A stretch of DNA of 17,041 nucleotides from CAZEID01 sp964512075 (GTDB taxonomy: Bacteria; Patescibacteriota; WWE3; 9FT-COMBO-53-11), in NCBI GenBank assembly GCA_964512075.1, contig CAZEID010000030.1, positions 1-17,041 of the forward strand, given 5' to 3'. The position numbers and the translations under genes are program-made. The notes under the pieces are model-generated. The model was not told where the DNA came from, made no database searches, and saw nothing but the letters and a program-made list of their open reading frames with translations. Positions 6,062 to 12,721 of the stretch are shown here, one piece after another; within the stretch, counting starts at the first letter, position 1, and each line of letters starts with the position of its first letter.

Positions 6062-7804
6062 ATGGTAGAACTTGCCCGCAAAGAAATTACCGAGATTTTG
6101 GTGGGGAAGAATCTGATCTCGGCCGATCAGGCTCGGGACCTCCAAGTCGAAGCGGCAAAGGTGGGGCGGCCGGTCGAAGATCTAATCGCTGAGCGAAATC
6201 TGGTTTCCCCGGAGGCGTTGGCGGAAGCTCGGGGAGAAGTGTTGGGAGTACCCTTCGTGAAGCTAACTGGACTGGATATTCCGGCCGAGGTTTTGAATCT
6301 CATTCCCCAATCTACGGCGAGCCGCTATATTTTGATTCCGTTTGAGAAAACCGATCGTTCCCTGAAAGTCGCGATGAGTGATCCGTTGGATTTGCAGGTA
6401 ATTGGCTTTTTGGAGCGGCGGACGGGTTTGCGGATTCAGCCTCATATTGCGCCGGCTCGGATGATCACGGACGCAATCGACGCCCAGTATCGCAAAACGC
6501 TGGGGGAAGAAGTTACCGCCGCGCTTGAGGAGGCCGGCGTCGGCCGGCCCCTCAAGATTGAAGAGGCCAAGGACCTCAGCCGGGAGCCGGAGACGATCCG
6601 TAAGTCGCCGGTTGCCGAAATTGTTTCTTCGATTATCTCTTACGCTGCCCGGAATCGGGCCTCCGACATCCATATTGAGCCGGTGGAGGGCAAGACTCGG
6701 GTCCGCTTTCGAATTGATGGGGTTCTGCAGGAGCGGTTGACTTTGCCGACGGAGATTCATTCCTCGGTTGTTTCCCGGATTAAGATTTTGGCGAATCTTA
6801 AGATTGACGAAAAGCGGATTCCCCAGGATGGGCGGATCAAAGTTGAAGTGGGGGGACGGGAGATTGACCTCCGGGTCGCAACGATGCCGACCTCCCTCGG
6901 CGAAAAGGTTGCCATCCGGCTGTTGGAAGAAACCGCGACGATTCCGACGTTGGATCAGCTGGGGATGCGGGGAATTTCGCTCAAGCGGATGGAGGAATCA
7001 CTGCGGCGCCCGAATGGGATTATCTTGGTGACTGGTCCCACCGGCTCCGGGAAGACCTTGACTCTGGCGGCGGTTCTCTCCAAAGTTAATGCCCCGCGGG
7101 TGAATATTGTGACAATCGAGGACCCGGTGGAGGTGCGGATTCCCGGCGTCAACCAAACCCAGATAAATCCAGCGGCGGGGCTGACCTTTGCCACCGGCTT
7201 GCGAGCCTTTCTCCGGCAGGACCCGAACATCATTATGGTTGGAGAGATTCGGGATAACGAGACGGCGGAGCTGGCGGTCCACGCTGCTTTGACCGGCCAC
7301 TTGGTCTTTTCAACTTTGCATACTAACTCCTCGGCCGGGGCGCTCCCCCGCCTGATCGACATGAAGATTGAGCCCTTCCTGCTAACCTCCACGATTGTGG
7401 CGATTGAAGCTCAGCGGTTGGTGCGGAAAATCTGTCCCGAGTGTAAGACCGAATACGAAGCCCCGGCTGAAGTCGCCAAGCAAATTAAAGAGACTCTAGG
7501 GACCCTCTACGAGAAGACCACTAAAGTCGAGAAAAAAGGTAAACTGATCCTATTCAAGGGCGGTTCCAAAGGGGTGGAGTGTAAGACTTGCGCCGGCTCT
7601 GGCTACTCCGGCCGCACCGGGATCTTCGAGGCTTTGCTGATGTCGGATACGATCGCGCGGCTGGTTCTAGAACGGCGACCCACGCCGGAGATTGAAGATC
7701 AAGCCGTCAAAGAGGGTATGATTACTTTAGTGCAGGACGGGTTTATGAAGGTTCTGGAGGGTCAGACCACCGTGGAGGAGGTCCTGCGAGTGGCAAAAGA
7801 ATGA
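6062..7804 (+). CDS. pilB: Type IV pilus extension ATPase PilB (GspE family)
   Basis: This 580-residue cytoplasmic hexameric ATPase powers pilus polymerisation through the platform protein PilC. An N-terminal MshEN/GspII domain (about residues 1-150) precedes the AAA+ motor. Visible motifs are Walker A GPTGSGKT at 325-332, the Asp box region, Walker B NIIMVGEIRD at 389-398 with E395, and the His box TGHLVFSTLHTNSS. The zinc tetracysteine is C458-x-x-C461 and C507-x-x-C510, typical of PilB and GspE and absent from PilT. An in-frame TTG at 6029 would add 11 residues, but they would be encoded by the upstream heptad repeat, so the ATG at 6062 is chosen; there is no clear Shine-Dalgarno sequence. 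It is the first gene of the plus-strand pilus cluster, divergent from holB. The region has a TAGAAT hexamer at 5941 but no convincing promoter. Confidence 0.95.
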   Translation: MVELARKEITEILVGKNLISADQARDLQVEAAKVGRPVEDLIAERNLVSPEALAEARGEVLGVPFVKLTGLDIPAEVLNLIPQSTASRYILIPFEKTDRSLKVAMSDPLDLQVIGFLERRTGLRIQPHIAPARMITDAIDAQYRKTLGEEVTAALEEAGVGRPLKIEEAKDLSREPETIRKSPVAEIVSSIISYAARNRASDIHIEPVEGKTRVRFRIDGVLQERLTLPTEIHSSVVSRIKILANLKIDEKRIPQDGRIKVEVGGREIDLRVATMPTSLGEKVAIRLLEETATIPTLDQLGMRGISLKRMEESLRRPNGIILVTGPTGSGKTLTLAAVLSKVNAPRVNIVTIEDPVEVRIPGVNQTQINPAAGLTFATGLRAFLRQDPNIIMVGEIRDNETAELAVHAALTGHLVFSTLHTNSSAGALPRLIDMKIEPFLLTSTIVAIEAQRLVRKICPECKTEYEAPAEVAKQIKETLGTLYEKTTKVEKKGKLILFKGGSKGVECKTCAGSGYSGRTGIFEALLMSDTIARLVLERRPTPEIEDQAVKEGMITLVQDGFMKVLEGQTTVEEVLRVAKE

Positions 7805-7811
7805 TGACAAA

Positions 7812-7912
7812 AATTCGAAATTCGAATATCGAAACTCGAAACAAACCCCAAATTCTGAGTCTCAAATGCTCCAAACGTTTCGGATTTCGTGCTTTGTGCT
7901 TCGGATTTAATT
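7812..7912. repeat. Seven-base periodic inverted element between pilB and pilT
   Basis: Almost the whole spacer reads in seven-base steps: AATTCGA twice, ATATCGA, AACTCGA, AACAAAC on the left; TTTCGGA, TTTCGTG, CTTTGTG, CTTCGGA, TTTAATT on the right; and looser heptads between. The two sides are inverted copies: 7811-7842 pairs with 7877-7908 at 22 of 32 positions. The element stops 4 bases before the pilT ATG and starts 7 bases after the pilB stop. No terminal target duplication was seen. Confidence 0.7.
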
Positions 7913-7916
7913 GATT

Positions 7917-8987
7917 ATGGCTGCATCAGGAGGAGTAAGAGCGCTTTTGCAAAAAACGGTCGAGTTAGGGGCTTCTGATTTGCACTTGACAGTCGGAGCG
8001 GCGCCGACGCTGCGGATTAAGGGAAGTCTTACGCCCTTGCCGGGGGCGCCGGAGATTCTGGGTCCGGAAGACGTTGAGCGGTTGATTTTTGAGCTGGTTT
8101 CAGAGGAGCAGCGGGACCTTCTGCTAACTCAAAAAGAGATTGACTTCTCCTTTGCTTATGGGGAGGAAGCCCGCTTTCGCGTCAACGCCTTCCACCAGCG
8201 GGGATATCTAGCCGCTTCCCTTCGCCGAATTCCCTTGAAGATTCCGACGTTAGAAGAGCTAAAGCTGCCTAAAGTTTTGGCGGAGTTTTGCAATCTTCCG
8301 CAAGGTTTTATTCTCGTTACGGGTCCGACCGGCCATGGTAAATCTACCACGATTGCGGCGATGATCCAGCGGATTAACGAAACCCGGCCGGTGCACGTGA
8401 TTACAATTGAGGACCCGATTGAGTACATCTATCCTCATCAGAAAGCACTAGTTGATCAGCGGGAGATGCACTTGGATACTTACTCTTGGGAGGTGGCTTT
8501 GCGCTCGGCTCTCCGGGAGGATCCGGATGTGGTCATGATTGGAGAAATGCGCGACTACGAAACGATCGCTTCTGCCATTACAATTGCGGAAACCGGCCAT
8601 TTGGTTTTTGCAACTCTCCACACCAACTCCGCTTCTCAAACCGTCGACCGGATCATCGATGCTTTTCCTGAGGCGCAGCAACAGCAAGTGCGAGTTCAGC
8701 TCTCCTCTATTTTGGAGGGAGTGATCTCCCAACGCTTAATTCCTTCCGTGCAGGGGGATTTAGTCCCCGCGGTGGAAATTATGCTCCCCTCCCCCGCCGT
8801 TCGCTCGGTAATTCGGGAGGGAAAAACTCATCAACTGGACAACGTCATCTCTACTTCGTTTGATCAGGGAATGGTTTCGCTGGAGCGGGCCCTGGCCCAA
8901 TTGGTAAACGAGGGTCAGGTGGCTCTGGAGGTGGCAAAGGCCCACACTCTGCGGCCGGAGGAATTTACTCGCCTCGTTAAAGCGTAG
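7917..8987 (+). CDS. pilT: Type IV pilus retraction ATPase PilT
   Basis: The product is 356 residues from the ATG at 7917; an in-frame TTG at 7911 lies inside the repeat and is less likely. It is the cytoplasmic hexameric ATPase that depolymerises pili for twitching and DNA uptake. The N-terminal PAS-like domain has the PilT signature GASDLHLTVG. Walker A is GPTGHGKST at 136-144, with His140 where Ser is usual. Walker B is DVVMIGEMRD at 204-213 with E210; 'GEMRD' is the PilT-type form. The His box TGHLVFATLHTNSA and the C-terminal PAVRSVIREGKTHQL region, the counterpart of the AIRNLIREGKTHQ retraction motif, are present. No tetracysteine is found, which separates it from PilB. No Shine-Dalgarno sequence; the heptad element abuts the start. 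A 115-base repeat-filled spacer separates it from pilC. Confidence 0.95.
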   Translation: MAASGGVRALLQKTVELGASDLHLTVGAAPTLRIKGSLTPLPGAPEILGPEDVERLIFELVSEEQRDLLLTQKEIDFSFAYGEEARFRVNAFHQRGYLAASLRRIPLKIPTLEELKLPKVLAEFCNLPQGFILVTGPTGHGKSTTIAAMIQRINETRPVHVITIEDPIEYIYPHQKALVDQREMHLDTYSWEVALRSALREDPDVVMIGEMRDYETIASAITIAETGHLVFATLHTNSASQTVDRIIDAFPEAQQQQVRVQLSSILEGVISQRLIPSVQGDLVPAVEIMLPSPAVRSVIREGKTHQLDNVISTSFDQGMVSLERALAQLVNEGQVALEVAKAHTLRPEEFTRLVKA

Positions 8988-8992
8988 TGGAG

Positions 8993-9088
8993 GCAGTAAA
9001 AGCAGTAAAGGTAATGAAGACAGTAAAAGAAACAGGCGACAATTTTGGGGCTATCTTTATTGAGGTTACTGGTGTTACTGCCTTTACT
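8993..9088. repeat. Nine-base periodic inverted element between pilT and pilC
   Basis: The left side reads in nonamers: GCAGTAAAA (8993), GCAGTAAAG (9002), GTAATGAAG (9011), ACAGTAAAA (9020). The right side has three nonamers ending in TTACT: GAGGTTACT (9062), GGTGTTACT (9071), GCCTTTACT (9080). The sides are complementary; 8995-9008 pairs with 9075-9088 at 13 of 14 positions, with a 66-base loop. The element fills nearly the whole spacer. Confidence 0.7.
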
Positions 9089-9102
9089 CTCCCGCTCTAG
9101 TT

Positions 9103-10311
9103 ATGCCCATTTACACTTATATTGTTAAAGATCCCGCTGGCCGGAACTTGACGGGGACGGTTGAGGCCCCCAATCCGACTCTAGCGGGAGATATTCTGCG
9201 CGAGCGAAGATACGTAGTGGTTTCTTTAATTGAAAAGAAAGGGGGCGGCTTCATTGAGCAAATTGTCAGTCGGTTCCGGGGAGTTACGATCGGAGAGAAA
9301 ACCGTTTTCGCCCGGCAGCTGGCAACGATGGTTTCTTCCGGATTGCCTCTTACCAATGCTTTGGAGATTTTGCGGGAGCAGGCGGCTAGCGAGCGGATGA
9401 AGGAGGTTTTAAATTACATGATCGGGGACGTCCAAGGGGGAAGCTCCTTGGCGAAGAGCATGGCGAAGTACCCCGACGTTTTCAATAGAGTAACGGTTTC
9501 GCTGGTGGAAGCGGGAGAGGCCTCGGGAAAGTTGGATGTTCTTCTTTCCCAGCTAGCCGACAATATGGAAAAGGAGCGGGACTTTCAGTCGAAGACGCGG
9601 GGAGCGTTGATCTACCCCGTGGTAATTGGAGTTGCAATGGTTGGGGTGTTCATCATTATGATGGTTTTCGTTGTTCCCCGCCTGACCGCGCTCTACGAAG
9701 ATATCGGGGCGGAATTGCCTTTACCAACGAAAATCCTGATCGGGATCTCCAATCTACTGGTTGGCGGTTGGTGGGTGGTTTTGGCTTTCCTCGGCCTATT
9801 CGGTTACGGGGCTTACCGCTATCTTCAGACCGAGCGGGGCAAGTATCAGCTGGCAGAATTTACTTTTAAGTTTCCGGTTTTTGGGAGGCTTAACAAGCAA
9901 TCCGAGTTGGCCCGCTTCTCGCGGACTTTGGGTTTGCTGATCGGGGCGGGAATTCCGATTACCCAAGCGCTGGAGATCGTCGCCGCGGCGATGGGAAACA
10001 TTCTTTACCGGGATGCGATCCTAGCCGCGGAGCAGCAAGTGGAAAAAGGGGTGCCGCTTTCGGTGCCAATCAAGGGCGATCCTAACTTTGACCCTCTGGT
10101 GGCTCAAATGATCGCGGTGGGCGAAGAAACTGGGAAGATGGACGAGGTTTTGGACAAGGTCGCCGCTTTCTTTGAAGGACAGGCCGAGCAATCTGTGAAG
10201 AATCTCTCGACAGCGCTGGAACCAATAATTTTAGTCCTGCTGGGAGTAATGGTGGGAGGGCTAGTGCTGTCAATTATTACGCCGATCTATAACTTGACCA
10301 CCCAGTTCTAG
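9103..10311 (+). CDS. pilC: Type IV pilus platform protein PilC (GspF family)
   Basis: This 402-residue inner-membrane protein forms the platform that transmits PilB and PilT motion to the growing pilus. Length is standard. The N-terminal MPIYTYIVKDPAGR segment is the usual short beta region. Two T2SF domains follow, each starting with a similar helix: ARQLATMVSSGLPLTNALEI near 67-86 and ARFSRTLGLLIGAGIPITQA near 270-290. Three membrane segments are visible, around 168-195 (IYPVVIGVAMVGVFIIMMVF), 216-236 (LLVGGWWVVLAFLGLFGYGA) and 372-396 (ILVLLGVMVGGLVLSIITPI). VEAGEASGKLD and IAVGEETGKMDEV are the paired conserved G-E-x-x-G-x-(L/M)-(D/E) motifs. The ATG at 9103 is used; there is no Shine-Dalgarno sequence. 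Downstream, 69 bases separate it from the first pilin. Confidence 0.95.
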   Translation: MPIYTYIVKDPAGRNLTGTVEAPNPTLAGDILRERRYVVVSLIEKKGGGFIEQIVSRFRGVTIGEKTVFARQLATMVSSGLPLTNALEILREQAASERMKEVLNYMIGDVQGGSSLAKSMAKYPDVFNRVTVSLVEAGEASGKLDVLLSQLADNMEKERDFQSKTRGALIYPVVIGVAMVGVFIIMMVFVVPRLTALYEDIGAELPLPTKILIGISNLLVGGWWVVLAFLGLFGYGAYRYLQTERGKYQLAEFTFKFPVFGRLNKQSELARFSRTLGLLIGAGIPITQALEIVAAAMGNILYRDAILAAEQQVEKGVPLSVPIKGDPNFDPLVAQMIAVGEETGKMDEVLDKVAAFFEGQAEQSVKNLSTALEPIILVLLGVMVGGLVLSIITPIYNLTTQF

Positions 10312-10366
10312 GGGTGGCCATTAAGCTTAACGGTGATTGATTTAGGAGAACGTGAAAGGGGGTGAG

Positions 10367-10401
10367 TTGAACTACTAACTATGGACAACAAACTATTGGC
10401 T
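10367..10401. repeat. NNNAACT heptads running through a pilin start codon
   Basis: Seven-base words TTGAACT (10367), ACTAACT (10374), ATGGACA (10381), ACAAACT (10388) and ATTGGCT (10395) run in one register through the start codon of the first pilin. The ATG is the first three bases of a heptad, exactly as in the array at 12237. The words are degenerate here, so this copy is weaker than the other. Confidence 0.5.
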
Positions 10402-10863
10402 AGAGCGCGAAGCGGCTTTACGCTGATCGAACTCCTAATCGTAATTACGATTATTGGGATTTTAGCGGTGGCGGTCCTTTCGGCAATTAACCCGATTGAG
10501 CAAGTTCGCCGAGCGCAGGACCAGGGATTGGAATCGGATGCTTCCGAGTTGCTGAACGGCTTGGAGCGTTACTATACCGCCTTCTTTGAGTACCCTTGGG
10601 ACGCGCTGGGAGAAGCAGATCCGAACCAAACTTTGGTTCAGAGCAGTTGGGTCACCGAATTGATTAATAAGGGGGAAGTTAAACCACAGTTTGCCGATCG
10701 GGATTCCTGGAATTCAATCTATGCGACCCTTTCGGGAACAGTGGTTCGGTTGTGTTTTGACCCGTCCTCTTCCTCTTTCCAGAAGCAGGCGGATGCCGCC
10801 GGCAAGAATCGCGACGGTTCGAGCGGTTGTACCAGCAATTGCTACGTCTGCGTTCCCCGGTAA
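10381..10863 (+). CDS. Type IV pilin / type II secretion-type prepilin 1
   Basis: The precursor has 160 residues. A class III signal is clear: basic leader MDNKLLARARSG, predicted PilD cleavage after Gly12, mature N-terminal Phe13, Glu at mature position 5 (E17), then the hydrophobic helix LLIVITIIGILAVAVLSA. This is followed by AINPIEQVRRAQDQG, a stretch I associate with pilins of CPR bacteria. Cysteines lie at the C-terminal end (LCFDP...GCTSNCYVCVPR), so one or two disulfides may close the C-terminal loop. It directly follows pilC and may be a fibre subunit; which of the three larger pilins is the major one cannot be told from sequence. A purine-rich AAAGGGGGTGAG lies 13-24 bases before the ATG, too far for a normal Shine-Dalgarno. 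The leader peptide is partly encoded by a heptad repeat. Confidence 0.9.
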   Translation: MDNKLLARARSGFTLIELLIVITIIGILAVAVLSAINPIEQVRRAQDQGLESDASELLNGLERYYTAFFEYPWDALGEADPNQTLVQSSWVTELINKGEVKPQFADRDSWNSIYATLSGTVVRLCFDPSSSSFQKQADAAGKNRDGSSGCTSNCYVCVPR

Positions 10864-10875
10864 GAGTTTAGTTAT

Positions 10876-10883
10876 GAGGGGGT
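10876..10883 (+). promoter_or_regulatory. Ribosome binding site of pilin 2
   Basis: GAGGGGGTG sits 6 bases before the ATG at 10890 and fixes that start. It is one of the few clear Shine-Dalgarno sequences in the window; most first-position genes here lack one. Confidence 0.6.
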
Positions 10884-10889
10884 GTTCCT

Positions 10890-11408
10890 ATGCTACCGAA
10901 TAAGAGGGGGTTAACTTTAGTCGAGCTGGTTCTTCTGGTCGGCTTAATGTTGATTTTGGGGGCCGTGGCTCTTTGGGCGATTAATCCTGGCGAAAGAGTC
11001 CGCCAGGCCCGCGATGAAAAGCGGCTGACCGATCTTGCTAGTGTCCGGAATGCCATCGAGGCCGCCGTTTCGGCCAATATCCCCCTCGGTAGCACTTTCG
11101 GTGTTCCTTCCAGCACGGTGGGGGGTGAGGCAACGCGGAAGGTGGACGGTTCCGGCTGGGTGCCGATGAATCTCTCGGTTCAGCTCTCTTCTTTGCCAGT
11201 GGATCCTCTGGATGGTCGGACCTTCACGGACGCGTTAGGAAGCAAAGTTTTGGGAGAATATCAGTTTATCTCGGATGGGAAGTATTACGTTTTGCGGACG
11301 CACTTAGAAGCGGAAAAAAACCGTTCCAAGTACAAAGAGGATGGTAACGACAACACCTGGTACGAAATTGGGAGTGCTCCCGGCCTGTCCACGCATTTTG
11401 GATTATGA
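10890..11408 (+). CDS. Type IV pilin / pseudopilin 2
   Basis: The precursor has 172 residues with a very short leader (MLPNKRG), cleavage expected after Gly7, and a mature start LTLVE with Glu at +5 (E12). Leucine replaces the usual N-methylated Phe at +1, which is tolerated in known pseudopilins. The hydrophobic helix LVLLVGLMLILGAVALWA leads into AINPGERVRQARDEKRLTDL, clearly related to pilin 1 (AINPIEQVRRAQ), so the two probably arose by duplication. The globular domain has no cysteine. A good Shine-Dalgarno sequence and a 26-base gap after pilin 1 point to co-transcription. It could be a second fibre subunit or a minor pilin; sequence alone does not decide. Confidence 0.87.
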   Translation: MLPNKRGLTLVELVLLVGLMLILGAVALWAINPGERVRQARDEKRLTDLASVRNAIEAAVSANIPLGSTFGVPSSTVGGEATRKVDGSGWVPMNLSVQLSSLPVDPLDGRTFTDALGSKVLGEYQFISDGKYYVLRTHLEAEKNRSKYKEDGNDNTWYEIGSAPGLSTHFGL

Positions 11409-11429
11409 AATACTCCAAAAAAGGCAGGT

Positions 11430-11497
11430 AAAGTGTAAAATGTAAAAACTTAAAATGTTCCTTCCCCCGTTTTTGCTTTTTATATTTCACTTTATGC
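11430..11497. repeat. Heptad inverted repeat overlapping the pilD start
   Basis: The left side reads in heptads AAAGTGT (11430), AAAATGT (11437), AAAAACT (11444), TAAAATG (11451). The right side reads TTTTTGC (11470), TTTTTAT (11477), ATTTCAC (11484), TTTATGC (11491) and is approximately the inverted copy. The pilD ATG at 11455 falls inside the last left heptad, and the right arm codes for the first membrane helix of PilD (residues about 6-14, FLLFIFHFM). Confidence 0.6.
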
Positions 11498-12240
11498 TCG
11501 GCACTGCCGTCGGTTCCTTTCTGAACGTTTGGTCCCGCCGGCTGCTTCGCGGTCAGCCTCCGACGGGCCGGTCCCGTTGCGAGTACTGCGGTCATCTCCT
11601 GGCGCCGCAAGACCTCGTTCCCCTTTTTTCGTTTTTGCTTCTCCGGGGCCGTTGCCGTTATTGCCGTCAACCGTTGAGTTGGCAGTATCCGCTGGTGGAG
11701 CTCGGAACCGGGTTGGTATTTGCTTCGATCCTTCTAATCACAGGTTACGAGTTCCTAACTGCCGCCCCCCTCTTAATTGCTTCCAGTGCCCTAATTGTGG
11801 TTTTTGTTACCGATCTCCAAAAGGAGGTAATTTTCGATCAAGTTCTGGGGGTGGTTGGAGGAGGAGCCCTTCTCTATCGCCTTCTCATCCGTCTTCCTTC
11901 GGCGGACTATCAACGGCTCGCTTACGACTTAATCGGTGCCCTGGGAGTTTACTTTTTTCTTCAAGCAATCCGACGGGTAACCCGAGGCCGCGGCTTGGGG
12001 GACGGCGATCCTCCGCTGGGGCTTGGAGCCGCGCTGTTAGTCGGTTTTCCTTTGCTCCTGGTGGAGGTTTTCCTGGCTTTTGTGATTGGCGGGGCCGTTG
12101 GGGCAAGTTTGGTTTTGGCGCGGAAGCGGAGTCTTAAGGACCGCATCGCTTTTGGCCCTTTCCTTGTGATTGCCGTTTTTGCTACGCTATTCTTTGGAGA
12201 TCAGCTTTGGTCCTGGTACTTGGGTATTCTGGGTCTGTAA
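11455..12240 (+). CDS. pilD: Prepilin leader peptidase / N-methyltransferase PilD
   Basis: This 261-residue polytopic membrane aspartic protease (family A24A) removes prepilin leaders and, in the bifunctional class, methylates the new N-terminus. The N-terminal methyltransferase-type domain has GSFLNV at 20-25 and two zinc-type pairs, C42-EY-C45 and C67-RY-C70. Catalytic aspartates are D120 in VTDLQKEVIFD and D185 in GLGDGDPPLG. The usual GxGDxKL is here GDGDPPL, so the conserved Lys after the second Asp is replaced by Pro187. The protease dyad itself is intact. The ATG at 11455 gives the first membrane helix; starting at Met14 would remove it. No Shine-Dalgarno sequence; the start lies inside a heptad inverted repeat. 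The stop codon is three bases before the next pilin's ATG. Confidence 0.93.
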   Translation: MFLPPFLLFIFHFMLGTAVGSFLNVWSRRLLRGQPPTGRSRCEYCGHLLAPQDLVPLFSFLLLRGRCRYCRQPLSWQYPLVELGTGLVFASILLITGYEFLTAAPLLIASSALIVVFVTDLQKEVIFDQVLGVVGGGALLYRLLIRLPSADYQRLAYDLIGALGVYFFLQAIRRVTRGRGLGDGDPPLGLGAALLVGFPLLLVEVFLAFVIGGAVGASLVLARKRSLKDRIAFGPFLVIAVFATLFFGDQLWSWYLGILGL

Positions 12241-12264
12241 ACTATGAACTGTAAACTAGAAACT
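12237..12264 (+). repeat. Four tandem NNNAACT heptads joining pilD stop and pilin 3 start
   Basis: Four perfect-register seven-base units run GTAAACT (12237), ATGAACT (12244), GTAAACT (12251), AGAAACT (12258). The TAA stop of pilD is inside the first unit and the ATG of the next pilin opens the second. Two units are identical. Seven is not a multiple of three, so gain or loss of a unit after the ATG would shift the pilin frame. Confidence 0.75.
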
Positions 12265-12681
12265 AAGCGAAAGGGCTTCACACTTCTTGAGCTTCTGGTA
12301 GTAATCACGATTATCGGTCTGCTTTCCTCCGTGGGTTTGGCTTCCTACACCCGAGCGCAGGCCCGGGCTCGGGATGCTAAGCGCCAAAGCGATTTGACAA
12401 CATTGCGAAATGCTTTAGAGCTGTACTATTCGGAGAACAACTTTTACGTTAACACGGGAGGCGCTTGCACTGCAGTGGAGACTTCCTTAGCCCCCTTAGT
12501 TCCCGATTTCACCAAGCAGTTACCGACCGACCCCGGTGGACAGGGCTTACCTTATCTTTATTGTGGCAGCTCCCAAGATTATTGTCTTCAGGCCAAGCTG
12601 GAGGCGGTTACCGCGGTCCAAAGCACTTGCACCGCTCCTCTCCAAGGCGGCGGCTATAATTACGGTGTTGGCAACCCCTAA
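12244..12681 (+). CDS. Type IV pilin / GspG-like pseudopilin 3
   Basis: The precursor has 145 residues with leader MNCKLETKRKG, cleavage after Gly11, mature FTLLE with Glu at +5 (E16), and the helix LLVVITIIGLLSSVGLASYT. The following segment ARARDAKRQSDLTTLRNALE with LYYSENNFYV resembles the alpha-1 C-terminal half of GspG/PilE-type subunits. The globular part carries six or so cysteines beyond the leader (GGACTAV, LYCGSS, DYCLQA, STCTAP), so two disulfides are possible. Leader residues 2-7 are encoded by the tandem heptad array, and the leader itself has a Cys, unusual for a prepilin. The start is three bases after the pilD stop; no Shine-Dalgarno sequence is seen, so translation may be coupled to pilD. 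A fibre subunit is plausible. Confidence 0.9.
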   Translation: MNCKLETKRKGFTLLELLVVITIIGLLSSVGLASYTRAQARARDAKRQSDLTTLRNALELYYSENNFYVNTGGACTAVETSLAPLVPDFTKQLPTDPGGQGLPYLYCGSSQDYCLQAKLEAVTAVQSTCTAPLQGGGYNYGVGNP

Positions 12682-12721
12682 CGCCGTAATTACTAGCTTT
12701 GCCAGAGCAAAGCGTCCAATT

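Noticed and set aside
5938..6081. N-terminal extension of the delta'-like protein to 6081
   Set aside because: The added residues come from heptad-repeat DNA and overlap the pilB start; delta' proteins begin close to the IHGG segment.
7805..7916. Insertion sequence remnant or MITE between pilB and pilT
   Set aside because: Inverted arms are present, but there is no target-site duplication or transposase remnant, and the internal seven-base period is not typical of MITEs.
11529..12137. Long open frame overlapping pilD in another frame on the plus strand
   Set aside because: The pilD frame has intact catalytic and Cys motifs; the other translation is Ser/Pro/Arg-rich and has no recognisable domain, as expected from shifted reading of GC-rich coding DNA.
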